Below, piece by piece: positions 9,264 to 17,276 of a stretch of DNA of 64,000 nucleotides. Position numbers and translations under genes: made by a program. The stretch is from Pseudomonas capsici (lineage in GTDB: Bacteria > Pseudomonadota > Gammaproteobacteria > Pseudomonadales > Pseudomonadaceae), in the NCBI RefSeq assembly GCF_017165765.1, contig NZ_JAFGZD010000006.1:62001-126000 (forward strand). Direction: 5' to 3'. Under the pieces are notes generated by a model. It was not told the origin of the DNA, did not search any database, and was given only the letters and a program-made list of their open reading frames with translations. Positions within the stretch are counted from its first letter, which is position 1. Each line of letters begins with the position of its first letter.

Positions 9264-10051
9264 GTTTCTGCCCCTTCAAGCTGGCAGTCAGCGCCGAAAT
9301 GGTGTTTCTCGAGCGGCCCTTCGCAGAGCGCGTCCGACGCATCCATGAGTTGGGTTTCAGTGCCGAAATCTGGGACTGGACCACCAAGGACATTGCGGTG
9401 TTGAGTGCCACCGGTGCCGACTTCACCTCCATGACCGGCTATATCTCGGGCAATCTGACAGATGCCGAAGATATCCAGCGTCTGCTGGAAAGTGCCCGAG
9501 AGTCATTGGCCGTTGCCGAGCGCCTGAACTGCCCCAGCCTCAACCTGCATGGCACTGGCCTGGACAACAAGGGCCTGCCGATCAAACCCGTCAGCCATGC
9601 CAATGGCCGGATGTGGCTGAGCGCCTGCAAGACTCTGGAAAAGATTGCCCGCCTGGGTGAAGAGCATGGAAAAGTATTCCTGCTGGAAAACCTCAATACT
9701 CAGGTTGACCATCCCGGCACGCCTTTCGCCAGGGCCGAAGACACGCTGGCCCTGATCGAAGCAGTGGACAGCCCGCACCTGAAAATGAATCTGGACCTTT
9801 ATCACGCGCAGATCGGCGAAGGAAATCTGATCGAACTGATCCAGCGTGCCGGAACGGCCATCGGCGAGATTCAGGTGGCCGATGTGCCGGGACGCATGGA
9901 GCCGGGCACCGGCGAGATCCATTACCCGGCCATTGCCAAAGCCCTTCATCACATGGGTTATCAGGGCGTGGTGGGGCTGGAAGGCTGGGCCAGCGGCGAT
10001 CCGGTCATTGCGCTGGAACGCTTCCGCCAGGCTTTTACCCTGCCGGCGTGA
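9260..10051 (+). CDS. TIM-barrel sugar isomerase (hydroxypyruvate isomerase-like)
   Basis: A 263-residue AP-endonuclease-2/xylose-isomerase-like TIM barrel. Visible features are the metal-site segments FLLENLNTQVDHPG (catalytic Glu), LKMNLDLYHAQI (Asp/His), IGEIQVADVPGRMEPGTGEIHY and GYQGVVGLEGW (second Glu). These are the signatures of Hyi-type hydroxypyruvate isomerases. It is translationally coupled to the dehydrogenase and probably isomerises an intermediate of the same pathway. Confidence 0.8.
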   Translation: MSFCPFKLAVSAEMVFLERPFAERVRRIHELGFSAEIWDWTTKDIAVLSATGADFTSMTGYISGNLTDAEDIQRLLESARESLAVAERLNCPSLNLHGTGLDNKGLPIKPVSHANGRMWLSACKTLEKIARLGEEHGKVFLLENLNTQVDHPGTPFARAEDTLALIEAVDSPHLKMNLDLYHAQIGEGNLIELIQRAGTAIGEIQVADVPGRMEPGTGEIHYPAIAKALHHMGYQGVVGLEGWASGDPVIALERFRQAFTLPA

Positions 10052-10111
10052 CCACCCGAGGCATTGATCCACTGATGAATTTCAACCCATAAGAACAAGA
10101 GGAAAACCATC

Positions 10112-11032
10112 ATGCGTCGCTACTTGTTTGCACTGGCCTCTCTGGCACTGCTGTTCAGCCACAGCGTTTTTGCCGATGCCCGGATCGGCGTCAGCATCGC
10201 CAAGGTCGACGACAACTTCATGACCTATGTGCGCAGCGGTCTGAACGATGCCGCGAAGCAGGAAAACGTACAGATCCAGTTCGAGGATGCCCAGGGCGAT
10301 GTGGTTCGCCAACTCAGTCAGGTCGAGGGTTTCATCAGCCAGAAGGTGGATGCAATCATTGTCTTGCCGGTCGATACCGCCGCCGCGGTCAACATCACCC
10401 GTGCAGCTACAAAGGCCGGAATACCGCTGATCTATGTCAACCGCCGCCCCGACCAGCGCCCCCTGCCCACCGGCGTGGTCGCCGTGGCCTCGGAGGACAT
10501 CCAGGCCGGGCAACTGCAAATGCAGTACCTGGCAGAAAAGATGGGTGGCAAGGGCAATCTGGCGATCATCATGGGCGATCTGGTGCAAAACGCCACCCAA
10601 GGCCGGACCGAGGGGGTCAAGCAGATTCTGAAGAACTACCCGGACATCAAGATCGTCGGCGAACAGAGCGCCATGTGGCAGCGCGACAAAGGCATGGACC
10701 TGACCAGCAACTGGCTGCTGGCCGGAGTCAGGATCGATGCCGTGGTCGCCAACAATGATGAAATGGCCATCGGTGCCGCCATGGCCTTGAAACAGGCCGG
10801 ACAAGGCTCGACTCCCGTGGTCGGCATCGACGGCCTGCCCGATGGACTGGCGGCCATCAAGCGCGGCCAACTGGCAGCATCGGTGTTTCAGGACCCCAAA
10901 GCCCAGGCCAGCAGCGCCATCACTGCCGCGCTACGGATGATCAAGGGCGAAGCTGTGGAGCCCGATATCTGGGTACCTTATCAATTGATCAAGCCGGAGC
11001 AGGTAGAGGAATTCGCCCGGCACTTCAGATAG
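10112..11032 (+). CDS. Periplasmic sugar-binding protein (RbsB/inositol-binding type)
   Basis: A 306-residue secreted protein with a signal peptide (MRRYLFALASLALLFSHSVFA). It is followed by a type 1 periplasmic-binding fold: ARIGVSIAKVDDNFMTYVRSG at the start, VDAIIVLPVDTAAA, then VVANNDEMAIGAAMALKQAG and VVGIDGLPDG. It should bind a sugar or cyclitol for import. No ATPase or permease gene follows, so it must work with a transporter encoded elsewhere. It is third in the sigma-54 operon, 60 bp after the isomerase. Its end overlaps the convergent TetR gene by 8 bp. Confidence 0.88.
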   Translation: MRRYLFALASLALLFSHSVFADARIGVSIAKVDDNFMTYVRSGLNDAAKQENVQIQFEDAQGDVVRQLSQVEGFISQKVDAIIVLPVDTAAAVNITRAATKAGIPLIYVNRRPDQRPLPTGVVAVASEDIQAGQLQMQYLAEKMGGKGNLAIIMGDLVQNATQGRTEGVKQILKNYPDIKIVGEQSAMWQRDKGMDLTSNWLLAGVRIDAVVANNDEMAIGAAMALKQAGQGSTPVVGIDGLPDGLAAIKRGQLAASVFQDPKAQASSAITAALRMIKGEAVEPDIWVPYQLIKPEQVEEFARHFR

Positions 11033-11657
11033 CGGCCTGCCGCGGCTCTCGATGAAGGTAGTTTTCAAGCAGGGTGACGACCTCGGCAACGAAGGCAGAA
11101 TGCTCCAGCACGTCGGGCCGTTCAGCCGTCACGGTATGGATGATCGCGTGAGCCGCGACACTCATCAGGTAGATCGAAAGCTCCGGGTCAGGCACGTTTT
11201 GCATGAACGGCGTCAGGACATCCGAGAAATGCCTGCGCAGCTGGTCCTGGTCGTCTGCCATGTGCCGCACGGTACGTGGCAGCTCTTCGTGAATCGCCTT
11301 GTGCAGCGCCGGCGCGATGCGGTGCTCATGGACAATCATCTCGACCAGCAAGGTCAGTGCTTCGCGCAGAGAGGCCTGCTGCGGCACGACTTCCAGCGCT
11401 TTGAGCAAGTCGCTGCGCGTTGCCGCCGCATGACGCCGTTGCAACTCGGCAATCACCGCTTCCTTGTTGGGAAAGAACTGGTACAGCGAACCGATGTTGA
11501 CGCCTGCGCGCTCCGCTATTGCATTGGTCGTCAGGCCTTCCCAGCCCACCCGGGTCAAAATGTAAGTTGCCGCCTGGACAATCGCATCCACGGTCGCCCG
11601 GGAGCGCGCCTGAGTCGGGACTTTCCGGGGTTTGACGGACGATCGGCTTCTGCTCAC
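11025..11657 (-). CDS. TetR-family transcriptional regulator
   Basis: A 210-residue repressor. The N-terminal HTH (about residues 18-64) shows ATVDAIVQAATYILTRVGWE and the recognition helix AGVNIGSLYQFFPNKEAVI. The helical ligand domain that follows has no recognisable ligand signature. It is divergent from the nitroreductase-like gene with 101 bp between the chosen starts, so that gene is the likely target along with itself. Confidence 0.88.
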   Translation of the reverse strand: MSRSRSSVKPRKVPTQARSRATVDAIVQAATYILTRVGWEGLTTNAIAERAGVNIGSLYQFFPNKEAVIAELQRRHAAATRSDLLKALEVVPQQASLREALTLLVEMIVHEHRIAPALHKAIHEELPRTVRHMADDQDQLRRHFSDVLTPFMQNVPDPELSIYLMSVAAHAIIHTVTAERPDVLEHSAFVAEVVTLLENYLHREPRQAAI

Positions 11658-11688
11658 GGGCGGCTCCAGAACATGAGTTTTTAAAATA

Positions 11689-11702
11689 TAAGCTTTAACT
11701 TA
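11689..11702. promoter_or_regulatory. Possible TetR operator
   Basis: An imperfect palindrome TAAGCTTTAACTTA sits in the AT-rich spacer between the divergent TetR and nitroreductase-like genes. The arms TAAG/CTTA are exact and the inner bases nearly so. Position is the main argument; the site is short. Confidence 0.35.
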
Positions 11703-11758
11703 CGATTTTGCTGCGTGAGAACACAACGTTCTTTATGTCCTTGAGAACCATTGCAGCC

Positions 11759-12487
11759 ATGAAAACTCCAGACTTCGTGCGCACCTGGGATAGCTTCCAG
11801 GCGGCCAACCGCTTTCGCAGAGCCATCCGCAAATTCGACCCGACGCCAATTGCCGAAACCGAGATCAGTGCACTGCTCACGGAAGCGACGTATGCGCCTT
11901 CCAGCGGCAACATGCAGCCTTACCAGTTGCACTGGATTCGTGAACCGGCCTTGAAAGCCCGTCTCGCCGCGGCCTGTAACGGCCAGAAGGCAGCGACCTC
12001 GGCGGCAGACCTGATTGTGTTTGTCGCCAGCCCCGCGCTGGGGTTGCGTACCGCCAGAGCGCAACTGGAATACGTCGAAAACTCACCGGCGCTGGGCCAG
12101 AACTCCAGGACTTATTACCGCAAGCAGATCGGGATGTTTCGGAAAATCCTCCAGGTCGGATCCTGCGCATTATGGTCGCCGTTCGTGCTGCTCGCAGCAC
12201 TGCTTCGCCCTGGCTTGTCGCTGTTGCCCATCGGCCATATCGGCAGTCGCCAATGGGCAGCACGCAACGCCATCTTCGCTGCCCAGACCCTGATGCTGGG
12301 CGCAGCCGCAAAAGGCATCGATTCCTGCCCCATGGAAGGTTTCTCGGCCTCCCGGGTGGCCAGTCTTCTCACATTGCCGCGCGGCTCGGTGATTCCGCTG
12401 ATTGTCGCATTGGGCTATCGCGCCGATGACGCCAGGATCGAAGAGCGCTGGCGCCAGCCCCTGACCGACCTGATAGTCGCCCACTGA
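11759..12487 (+). CDS. Nitroreductase-family protein
   Basis: A 242-residue (from ATG 11759) FMN-dependent nitroreductase-like protein. The FMN-binding start of the family is visible as RFRRAIRKFDPTPI, followed by ATYAPSSGNMQPYQLHW. The C-terminal part has GAAAKGIDSCPMEGF and IPLIVALGYRADDARIEERW, the family's second flavin loop. The central part has a hydrophobic stretch (SPFVLLAALLRPGLSLLPIG) longer than usual. Starts at 11708 and 11735 are also open; none has a strong ribosome-binding site, and 11759 fits the family length. It probably reduces nitro or quinone compounds under TetR control. Confidence 0.8.
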   Translation: MKTPDFVRTWDSFQAANRFRRAIRKFDPTPIAETEISALLTEATYAPSSGNMQPYQLHWIREPALKARLAAACNGQKAATSAADLIVFVASPALGLRTARAQLEYVENSPALGQNSRTYYRKQIGMFRKILQVGSCALWSPFVLLAALLRPGLSLLPIGHIGSRQWAARNAIFAAQTLMLGAAAKGIDSCPMEGFSASRVASLLTLPRGSVIPLIVALGYRADDARIEERWRQPLTDLIVAH

Positions 12488-12501
12488 AAGGATGGGTGGA
12501 T

Positions 12502-12528
12502 GGCAGCCGAAACGCTCTTTTGGCTGCC
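12502..12528. terminator. Hairpin after the nitroreductase-like gene
   Basis: The arms GGCAGCC and GGCTGCC enclose a 13-base loop, 15 bp after the stop codon. It is followed by an AT-rich tract rather than a clean T-run, so it may be a weak or bidirectional terminator. Confidence 0.5.
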
Positions 12529-12542
12529 GTAATTCACGATTA

Positions 12543-12622
12543 TTGATAACGAGTCTTATTAATAAATGAAAAAATATTTTATTAACACTCATTATCAAGT
12601 TGGTATAAGCGTTTTATATACC
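12543..12622. promoter_or_regulatory. AT-rich upstream region of the ebo operon with two inverted repeats
   Basis: The 333-bp gap before eboD is strikingly AT-rich compared with its surroundings. It holds a large inverted repeat (TTGATAACGAGT at 12543-12554 against ACTCATTATCAA at 12587-12598, 11 of 12 paired, with further TTATTAA/TTAATAA pairing inside). A second repeat is GGTATA-N9-TATACC (12602-12622). The outer arms resemble Fur half-sites (GATAATGAGT), but a full Fur box is not convincing. The promoter of the 12-gene operon is likely here or just downstream. Confidence 0.45.
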
Positions 12623-12820
12623 GCGAAACTTGCCCGGCAAATTCTGTCATTTCACATACTTGCAAAACGCTAGCACTGAACTACATTGCTATTGATTCCA
12701 AGCCTGAGCACTCAGGCGCCCTACCCGCTTGGTTGTAGAGACAGGAGTAATACCGGCCCCGGATGCAGTTTGAAATATCTGACAAGGACACTCAGTCATT
12801 ACAATCAAGAGGGACGCTTG

Positions 12821-14704
12821 ATGAAGCATAGTCAGTTGTACCGTGCACTCTCTAAAGCAGGAGTTGCCGGAAGTGGGTGGCTATCGTTACTGTGCTTTGC
12901 GATTCTGGTCATCGCCAGTTTTCTGTTGTTTGGTGAGCAGATCGAACAATTCCTGACCGGTTTGAGCCTGACGATTCCGTCAGACCCCATTCAGAAGTTA
13001 AACCTCGCTCTTCTGTTGATTGCACTGCTTGCATTCGATGTCGTGCTGCCTGTGCCCTCCAGTATCGTGGCGCTGATGGCAGTGGCGCTGCTGGGCAGTG
13101 TCGGTGGTTATCTGGTCATTTTCATCGGGCTTTGCCTGGGAGCCGGAATTGGCTATGCCCTGGGAGCCGGTTACCTGCGTCTGCTGTCCAGGCGTCTGGC
13201 GGTCAACAAGCGCAGCAGCGGGCAACTGGCCTATCGGCTCAATACCCTGTCGCTGATCTGCCTTCGGGGCGTACCGGTGCTGGCGGAAACTTCGGTGGTG
13301 GCCGCAGGCATGCAGCGCTATCCACTGCGTCAGTTCCTGGTGGTCACGACTCTGGCGAATGCGGGGCTGGCCCTGGCCTACAGCGCCATCGGCACTTACC
13401 TCATGGAGCAGGACGCCCTGCTGGTAACGGTACTGGCCAGCATGGTCCTGCCTGCTCTGTTCATTGCCGGCCGCAGCCTGGTCAAAGCCATCAGAAACCG
13501 GGCAGCCAAAGACGCTGACCGTCCTTTGCAGGGCCGCTTCGACGTCAGCTACAACTATCCGGTGGTTTTTACCGACCACCTGTTCGACCCGAAAAATGAC
13601 TGCCTGCGTGCACAACTCACCGCAGATCAGGCTGGTCCAGTAACCGTGCTGATCTTTGCCGACGAACAATTGCTCAAATCGTCGCCCCATCTGCTGCCGC
13701 AGATCGATGCCTACTTTGCCACTCATGGCCGCGAGCTGCATTTGCAGACCGCGCCCATCGCAGTGCCCGCAGGTGAGTTGAGCAAGACCCCGCAAGTCTT
13801 GCATCAGCTCTATGAACACATGTTGCAGCATGGGCTGGACCGGCATTGTTATGTGCTGGCCATGGGTGGCGGTGCCGTGCTGGATGCCGTGGGTTATTCC
13901 TGTGCCACCTTCCATCGTGGCATGCGCCTGATTCGTATCCCGACCACCGTGCTTGCCCAGAACGATGCCGGTATCGGGGTCAAGAACGGCATCAATGCCT
14001 TTGGCCAGAAGAACCTGCTCGGCGCGTTCTGCCCGGCCAATGCGGTGATCAACGACTTCCAGATGCTGCTCAGCCTGTCGCAGCGTGACCGGATCGCCGG
14101 GCTGGCTGAAGCCGTGAAGGTCGCAGCCATCAAGGACGCCACGTTTTTCCAGTGGATGGAGCAGCACGCTCAGGATCTGGCCGGTTTCGAACACGCTGCC
14201 AGCCGTTACGCCATCCGCCGTTGCGCGGAGCTGCATCTGGGGCATATCACCGGTGCAGGCGATCCGTTCGAGCGAGGTAACGGCCGACCACTGGATTACG
14301 GACACTGGTCCGCCCACAAGCTGGAAAATCTGAGCCAGCACCGCTTGCGTCATGGTGAAGCGGTGGCTGTGGGCATGGCGCTGGATGCGCTGTATGCCAA
14401 TGCGGTGAAACTGCTGTCGGACACTGATACCGAACGTCTGCTGCACCTGCTCGTGCAGCTCGGTTTCAGCCTCAACCCGCCGGAGCTGTTGCTCAGGGAC
14501 GCCCAGGGTCGCTCGCTGATCGTGCAAGGGCTCGAAGAGTTCAGGCAGCATCTTGGAGGTCAGCTTTCCATTCCGATGCTCACCAGTCTGGGTGAGTCAA
14601 CCGATCTGCACGAAATCGATTTCGCGCTGATGGAGCAGGCCTTGCAGCGCCTTTCGTCCTACAGCACGTCGCCCCTCGGCTGGACCAAGAGTTGTCCCGA
14701 ATGA
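12821..14704 (+). CDS. eboD: EboD: VTT/DedA membrane domain fused to a dehydroquinate-synthase-like enzyme
   Basis: A 627-residue two-part protein. Residues 1 to about 230 form a polytopic membrane domain of the VTT/DedA (SNARE-associated) type, with helices such as LCFAILVIASFLLFG and the re-entrant GAGIGYALGAGYLRLLSRRL. Residues about 245-610 form a 3-dehydroquinate-synthase-like domain: LAMGGGAVLDAVGY (NAD loop), GLAEAVKVAAI (Glu/Lys), DYGHWSAHKLE and LRHGEAVAVGMALD (metal His). It matches EboD of ebo clusters, which act in metabolite traffic to the periplasm, with an added membrane anchor. ATG 12821 follows AAGAGGGA; the open frame begins earlier at 12686. Its stop overlaps eboC as ATGA. 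Confidence 0.85.
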   Translation: MKHSQLYRALSKAGVAGSGWLSLLCFAILVIASFLLFGEQIEQFLTGLSLTIPSDPIQKLNLALLLIALLAFDVVLPVPSSIVALMAVALLGSVGGYLVIFIGLCLGAGIGYALGAGYLRLLSRRLAVNKRSSGQLAYRLNTLSLICLRGVPVLAETSVVAAGMQRYPLRQFLVVTTLANAGLALAYSAIGTYLMEQDALLVTVLASMVLPALFIAGRSLVKAIRNRAAKDADRPLQGRFDVSYNYPVVFTDHLFDPKNDCLRAQLTADQAGPVTVLIFADEQLLKSSPHLLPQIDAYFATHGRELHLQTAPIAVPAGELSKTPQVLHQLYEHMLQHGLDRHCYVLAMGGGAVLDAVGYSCATFHRGMRLIRIPTTVLAQNDAGIGVKNGINAFGQKNLLGAFCPANAVINDFQMLLSLSQRDRIAGLAEAVKVAAIKDATFFQWMEQHAQDLAGFEHAASRYAIRRCAELHLGHITGAGDPFERGNGRPLDYGHWSAHKLENLSQHRLRHGEAVAVGMALDALYANAVKLLSDTDTERLLHLLVQLGFSLNPPELLLRDAQGRSLIVQGLEEFRQHLGGQLSIPMLTSLGESTDLHEIDFALMEQALQRLSSYSTSPLGWTKSCPE

Positions 14705-15585
14705 ACCAGACTTCCCTGAAAACCTGGATGACACTGGGCCGTGTCTCCAATCTGCCGACGGTATGGACCAATGCCCTGGCAGCCGCCTTGCTGGCCAGTA
14801 GCGCTGGCGCCCTCGCCCCGCCTTCGCTTCTGGTCTGGGTACTGCTGCTGGTGGTGCTGTCGCTGCTTTATCTGTTCGGCATGCTCTTGAATGATCTGCT
14901 GGATGCCGACTGGGATCGGCAACACGATAATCCGCGCCCCATTACCCTCGGGCTGGTCAGTCGCCAGCAGGTCGCACTGGCTGTCGGCGCACTGATTCTG
15001 GTGGCGGCCGTCGCGATACTGGGTCTGAGCCAGTTGATCGAAGAACCGAACTGGCTGCTGGGCAGCGCTGCGCTGTTGCTCGGCTTCATCCTGGCCTACA
15101 ACATTCTGCACAAGAAATATCCCCACAGCGTCTGGCTGATGGGTGCCTGCCGCTCGGCGCTTTACCTGACAGCGGCTGCCAGCCTCAGCATACCGCCGGA
15201 GCCCATCTGGCTTTGCGCGGCATTGCTGGGTGCCTATATCAGCGGCCTGACCTACCTGGCCCGCCAGGAACATCGCAACCAGTTGCTCAGCCGTTTCCCG
15301 CTGATTCTGATGCTCAGCCCGCTGATTCTGGTCAGCTACGCCAGCAACGGCGTGTTCTGGCTGGTGCTGCTGATCTGGCTCGTCTGGCTGGGACGCAATT
15401 ACTGGCGCCATCTGGCCAACCCGCAGCAGCGTCAGGTGCGCGCTTTCATCGGCGCCGGTCTGGCAGCACTGCCGCTGTTCGACGCCATGGTTCTGGCCCT
15501 GGCGGATCAGCCCTGGGGCAGCTTGCTGTGTGTCCTGGTGTTCTTTCTGCTCCCTCGCTTTCAACGCTGGATCAAGCCGACATGA
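14701..15585 (+). CDS. eboC: EboC: UbiA-family prenyltransferase-like membrane protein
   Basis: A 294-residue membrane protein of the UbiA superfamily with about eight or nine helices. The first aspartate motif is clear (LFGMLLNDLLDADWDRQHDN, residues near 60-80). The usual second Asp-rich motif is replaced by the EboC-type segment AYNILHKKYPHSVWLMGACR. Known EboC proteins belong to the conserved ebo operon; their true substrate is not established. ATG 14701 overlaps the eboD stop; a TTG three codons earlier is less likely. The stop overlaps eboA as ATGA. Confidence 0.88.
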   Translation: MNQTSLKTWMTLGRVSNLPTVWTNALAAALLASSAGALAPPSLLVWVLLLVVLSLLYLFGMLLNDLLDADWDRQHDNPRPITLGLVSRQQVALAVGALILVAAVAILGLSQLIEEPNWLLGSAALLLGFILAYNILHKKYPHSVWLMGACRSALYLTAAASLSIPPEPIWLCAALLGAYISGLTYLARQEHRNQLLSRFPLILMLSPLILVSYASNGVFWLVLLIWLVWLGRNYWRHLANPQQRQVRAFIGAGLAALPLFDAMVLALADQPWGSLLCVLVFFLLPRFQRWIKPT

Positions 15586-16337
15586 TCGAAATCGCCCCGA
15601 ATGGACTTGCGGCACTTGAACTCAGAGACGAGATCCTGACCGAGCAGTTGCAGCGTTTCACCCGCCACCTGCCCATTTCCGAGTTGCAGTGGTGGGAAAG
15701 TGCGCTGCCACAGCTTGCGCAGAACCCGAGTGCCGATACGCTGGTGCTTCTGAGCAGTCAGTGCAAACGTCAACTGACCGAACAGCCTCAGGCCGACAGC
15801 GCTGTCTGGACCAAGGTGCAGCAAGCCCGCGTGCTGCTTCTGGCCCAGGCCCTCAAGCATCAAGAACCGGACAAGCGCTCACCTTTGCTGCGTCAGTTCT
15901 ATGCCTGGGGGGACGATCAGGAAAAGATTGCCATCCTCAAGGCACTGGACTGGTTCGATGCCGGCGGGCAGTGCCTGGACCTGGCACTTCAGGCCGGCCG
16001 CACCCACAACAGTCAGGTGTTCGCCGCCATTGCCCTGGACAACCCCTTTCCGTCGAGCCACTACAACGAACGCGCCTTCCATCAACTGATCTTGAAAGCG
16101 CTGAGTCTGGGCCTCGACATCCAGCGCCTGCTGGGCCTTCCCGAAAGACGCAGCAGTTCGCTGAACCAGCTTGCCCTGGACCTGCTGGAAGAACAGCTTG
16201 CCGCCGAGCGCCCGGTGTCAATCGGCCTGGTTCACGTCATTGCTTTTGCGCTGCTCACCCCCCCCCAGCACCAGAGGCTTGCCCAACTGCATCAGGCCCA
16301 ACGCCTGCCCGCAGAATGGGCCGGGCACTTCCGGTAA
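15582..16337 (+). CDS. eboA: EboA domain-containing protein
   Basis: A 251-residue, largely helical soluble protein with no signal peptide. EboA proteins have no known catalytic motif. Typical features present are the QWYAWGDDQEKIAIL-like segment (here RQFYAWGDDQEKIAILKAL), the following Leu-rich helices with FAAIALDNPFPSSHYNERAF, and LVLKAL-like (LILKALSLGLDIQRLLGL). Assignment rests on these and on its place between eboC and eboB. The open frame extends back to 15213 only as an overlap with eboC; ATG 15582 couples to the eboC stop. Confidence 0.85.
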   Translation: MIEIAPNGLAALELRDEILTEQLQRFTRHLPISELQWWESALPQLAQNPSADTLVLLSSQCKRQLTEQPQADSAVWTKVQQARVLLLAQALKHQEPDKRSPLLRQFYAWGDDQEKIAILKALDWFDAGGQCLDLALQAGRTHNSQVFAAIALDNPFPSSHYNERAFHQLILKALSLGLDIQRLLGLPERRSSSLNQLALDLLEEQLAAERPVSIGLVHVIAFALLTPPQHQRLAQLHQAQRLPAEWAGHFR

Positions 16338-16391
16338 CACCAATCCCGCTTCCCCCCAACGCTTGCCCTTTGCGCATTACGAGGATGTTCC

Positions 16392-17276
16392 ATGCCCAAG
16401 TATTTCGATCCGCACATCCACATGGTAAGCCGTACCACGGACGACTATCAGAACATGGCCGCTGCCGGGATCACCGGAGTCATCGAACCCGCTTTCTGGC
16501 AAGGCCAGGCACGCACCAGCGTCGGAAGCTTTGTCGACTACTTCGATATGCTGCTGGGCTGGGAGCGCTTCCGCGCCAGCATGTTCGGCATCCATCATTT
16601 CTGCACCATCGGGCTCAACCCCAAGGAAGCCAACGACCTGTCGATCGCCTACGAAGTACTGGATATCCTGCCTCGCTATCTGGTCAAGGATGGCGTGGTC
16701 GCAGTCGGGGAAATCGGCTATGACGATATCACTCCCGAAGAGGACCGTTTTCTCGCCGCGCAACTGGAACTGGCCAAGCAGTTCAAACTTCCGGTTCTGG
16801 TCCACACTCCGCATCGCGACAAGATTGGCGGCACCAAACGCACTCTGGCGGTGATCCGGGAAGTCGACATTCCCGAAAACCTGGTCATCATCGATCACCT
16901 GAACGAGTTGACCCTGCCGCTGGTGATGGAAACCGACTGCTGGCGCGGCCACTCGATCTACCCCAACACCAAGATGTCGGAGCAACGCATGGTGGCGCTG
17001 CTCAAGGAATACGGCACGGAAAAGATGGTGGTCAACAGCGCCGCGGACTGGGGCATCAGCGACCCGCTCAAGGTGCCGAAAACCGGACAGGCAATGCTGG
17101 CGGCCGGCTTCACCGAAGCTCAGGTCGAACAAGTGCTGTTCAATAATCCGGTGGACTTCTTCGCCCAGAGCGGGCAACTGGACAAGACTCTGGTCAGCAC
17201 CCCACTGCCCATCGATCAGCGCAAGCAATGGCAGGAAAACTCGGCTCTGCGCGGCCAGGAACCGGTGGTCAAATGA
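16392..17276 (+). CDS. eboB: EboB: TatD-like metal-dependent hydrolase
   Basis: A 294-residue TIM-barrel hydrolase of the TatD/amidohydrolase superfamily. The metal-binding start is FDPHIHMVSRTTDDYQNMA (HxH), followed by VVAVGEIGYDDITPEED (Glu), LPVLVHTPHRDK (His), LVIIDHLNE (His) and MVVNSAADWG (Asp). The substrate of EboB is not known. It starts 54 bp after eboA with a GAGGA ribosome-binding site. The stop overlaps eboE as ATGA. Confidence 0.9.
   Translation: MPKYFDPHIHMVSRTTDDYQNMAAAGITGVIEPAFWQGQARTSVGSFVDYFDMLLGWERFRASMFGIHHFCTIGLNPKEANDLSIAYEVLDILPRYLVKDGVVAVGEIGYDDITPEEDRFLAAQLELAKQFKLPVLVHTPHRDKIGGTKRTLAVIREVDIPENLVIIDHLNELTLPLVMETDCWRGHSIYPNTKMSEQRMVALLKEYGTEKMVVNSAADWGISDPLKVPKTGQAMLAAGFTEAQVEQVLFNNPVDFFAQSGQLDKTLVSTPLPIDQRKQWQENSALRGQEPVVK

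Noticed and set aside
12543..12598. Fur box before the ebo operon
   Set aside because: The arms resemble Fur half-sites, but the 19-bp core match is weak compared with the site at 57284-57308, so only an inverted repeat is reported.
12998..14551. 517-codon open frame on the minus strand
   Set aside because: It is antisense to eboD and rich in Gln and His, as expected of a shadow frame.
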